Shown here in pieces: positions 18,213-18,615 of a stretch of DNA of 18,615 nucleotides; position 1 is the first letter of the stretch; every line of letters begins with the position of its first letter. The stretch comes from Candidatus Falkowbacteria bacterium CG10_big_fil_rev_8_21_14_0_10_43_11. GTDB taxonomy: Bacteria; Patescibacteriota; Patescibacteriia; Patescibacteriales; XYC2-FULL-47-12. The position numbers were made by a program, and so were the translations under genes. The stretch is from positions 18,021 to 36,635 of the forward strand of contig PFAS01000006.1 of NCBI GenBank assembly GCA_002778635.1, read 5' to 3'. The notes below the pieces were generated by a model. That model was not told the origin of the DNA, did no database searches, and was given only the letters and a program-made list of their open reading frames with translations.

Positions 18213-18615
18213 GTGAGTAAAGAAAGCAAAAAGCAAAGTAGTTTCGTAAGTTTTTTGGGGCTGGCGATTTTCCTTTTGGGATTCGTCAGCGGAGCGAGTG
18301 CGCAGACCGCAACCACACTAACCGTTACTCCCTCATCGGAGACATACGGCCAAACCAGCGCTACGCTAACCGCCACGCTAACAGTAACGGCTGGCGGAGC
18401 GGCCGTCACCGGACAAACCGTTAACTTTACAGTTAATAGCGTAAGTGTGGGAAGCGGCGTCACTAATAGTAGCGGCGTTGCTACTGTAAGTAGTGTTAAC
18501 CTCTCTGGTATTGTCGTGGGAACTTACACCAACTACATTGGTGCAAGTTTTGCCGGCGGGGGAGGTTATGGCCTAAGTAACGGTAGCGCGGATTTGACGG
18601 TAACGGCGAAAGCTC
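18213..18615 (+). CDS. Exported Ig-like domain protein (partial, runs off the window)
   Basis: GTG 18213 has AAGGAG 8-9 nt upstream and gives a standard Sec signal peptide: basic start SKESKKQ, core FVSFLGLAIFLLGFVSG, cut after ASA. The mature part begins QTATTLTVTPSSETYGQTSA and continues with the alternating Thr/Val strands, QTVNFTVN and VVGTYTNYIGASF typical of bacterial Ig-like domains of the Big_3_5/MBG kind. A second in-frame start, ATG 18114 with AGGAG, would add 33 residues including MSEVRIFFVGYEGRG. I prefer GTG because the signal peptide is then at the N-terminus. Two hairpins (GTCCG-CGGAC and TTGGCC-AAA-GGCCAA) lie between the two starts. The frame is open to the window end with 134 codons visible. 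Confidence 0.8.
   Translation, partial: MSKESKKQSSFVSFLGLAIFLLGFVSGASAQTATTLTVTPSSETYGQTSATLTATLTVTAGGAAVTGQTVNFTVNSVSVGSGVTNSSGVATVSSVNLSGIVVGTYTNYIGASFAGGGGYGLSNGSADLTVTAKA

Overview
The window looks like a chromosomal segment of an uncultured, compact-genome bacterium, most likely from the Candidate Phyla Radiation (Patescibacteria, Parcubacteria-like). Supporting signs are moderate-to-low GC, very short 5' UTRs, an enlarged nucleoside diphosphate kinase next to a stand-alone CheY-like receiver, a RecG, and a series of large Sec-exported surface proteins. TGA is used as a stop (159-161), which argues against the code-25 lineages. Thr/Pro linkers like those in the 1342-residue protein are also common in Chloroflexi, so the phylum is an inference.

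Layout. (1) 1-254: the end of a serine recombinase gene and a convergent tRNA-Pro(GGG). (2) 262-3736, all minus strand: three operons of small unknown proteins (genes 907-1149/631-891/356-619; 1770-2075/1575-1757; 3100-3492/2772-3119/2389-2742). Each operon is preceded by the same kind of leader: a sigma70-type promoter, an ATG exactly 8 nt after the -10 box, a short ORF with a strong amino-acid bias (Phe/Tyr/Trp, Leu, or Ile/Val), and an intrinsic terminator. In all three I can trace the strand 1:2, 2:3 and 3:4 pairings of a classical ribosome-mediated attenuator. This is the most interesting part of the window. (3) 3754-8077, minus strand: a small membrane peptide, ndk, a receiver-only response regulator, recG carrying an in-frame palindromic insert, and a ferritin-like/VIT1 fusion protein. 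(4) 8426-10588: a restriction-modification module (DpnA-like adenine methyltransferase, MutH/Sau3AI-like endonuclease, and a third gene broken by three frameshifts) bounded by imperfect inverted repeats. (5) 10680-18615: divergently transcribed secreted proteins. On the minus strand is a 765-aa protein with an invasin-type Ig domain and three C-terminal repeats. On the plus strand are a 1342-aa protein of folded domains joined by Thr/Pro linkers, then a highly structured non-coding stretch, a short beta-helix-like fragment, and the start of another exported Ig-like protein cut by the window end.

How it fits together. The housekeeping block (ndk, receiver, recG, VIT1) is flanked by accessory DNA. 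The leader-controlled operons suggest that unknown small proteins are switched on when particular charged tRNAs run short. That would make sense for a host-dependent, amino-acid-auxotrophic cell, but this is inference. The surface proteins could mediate attachment.
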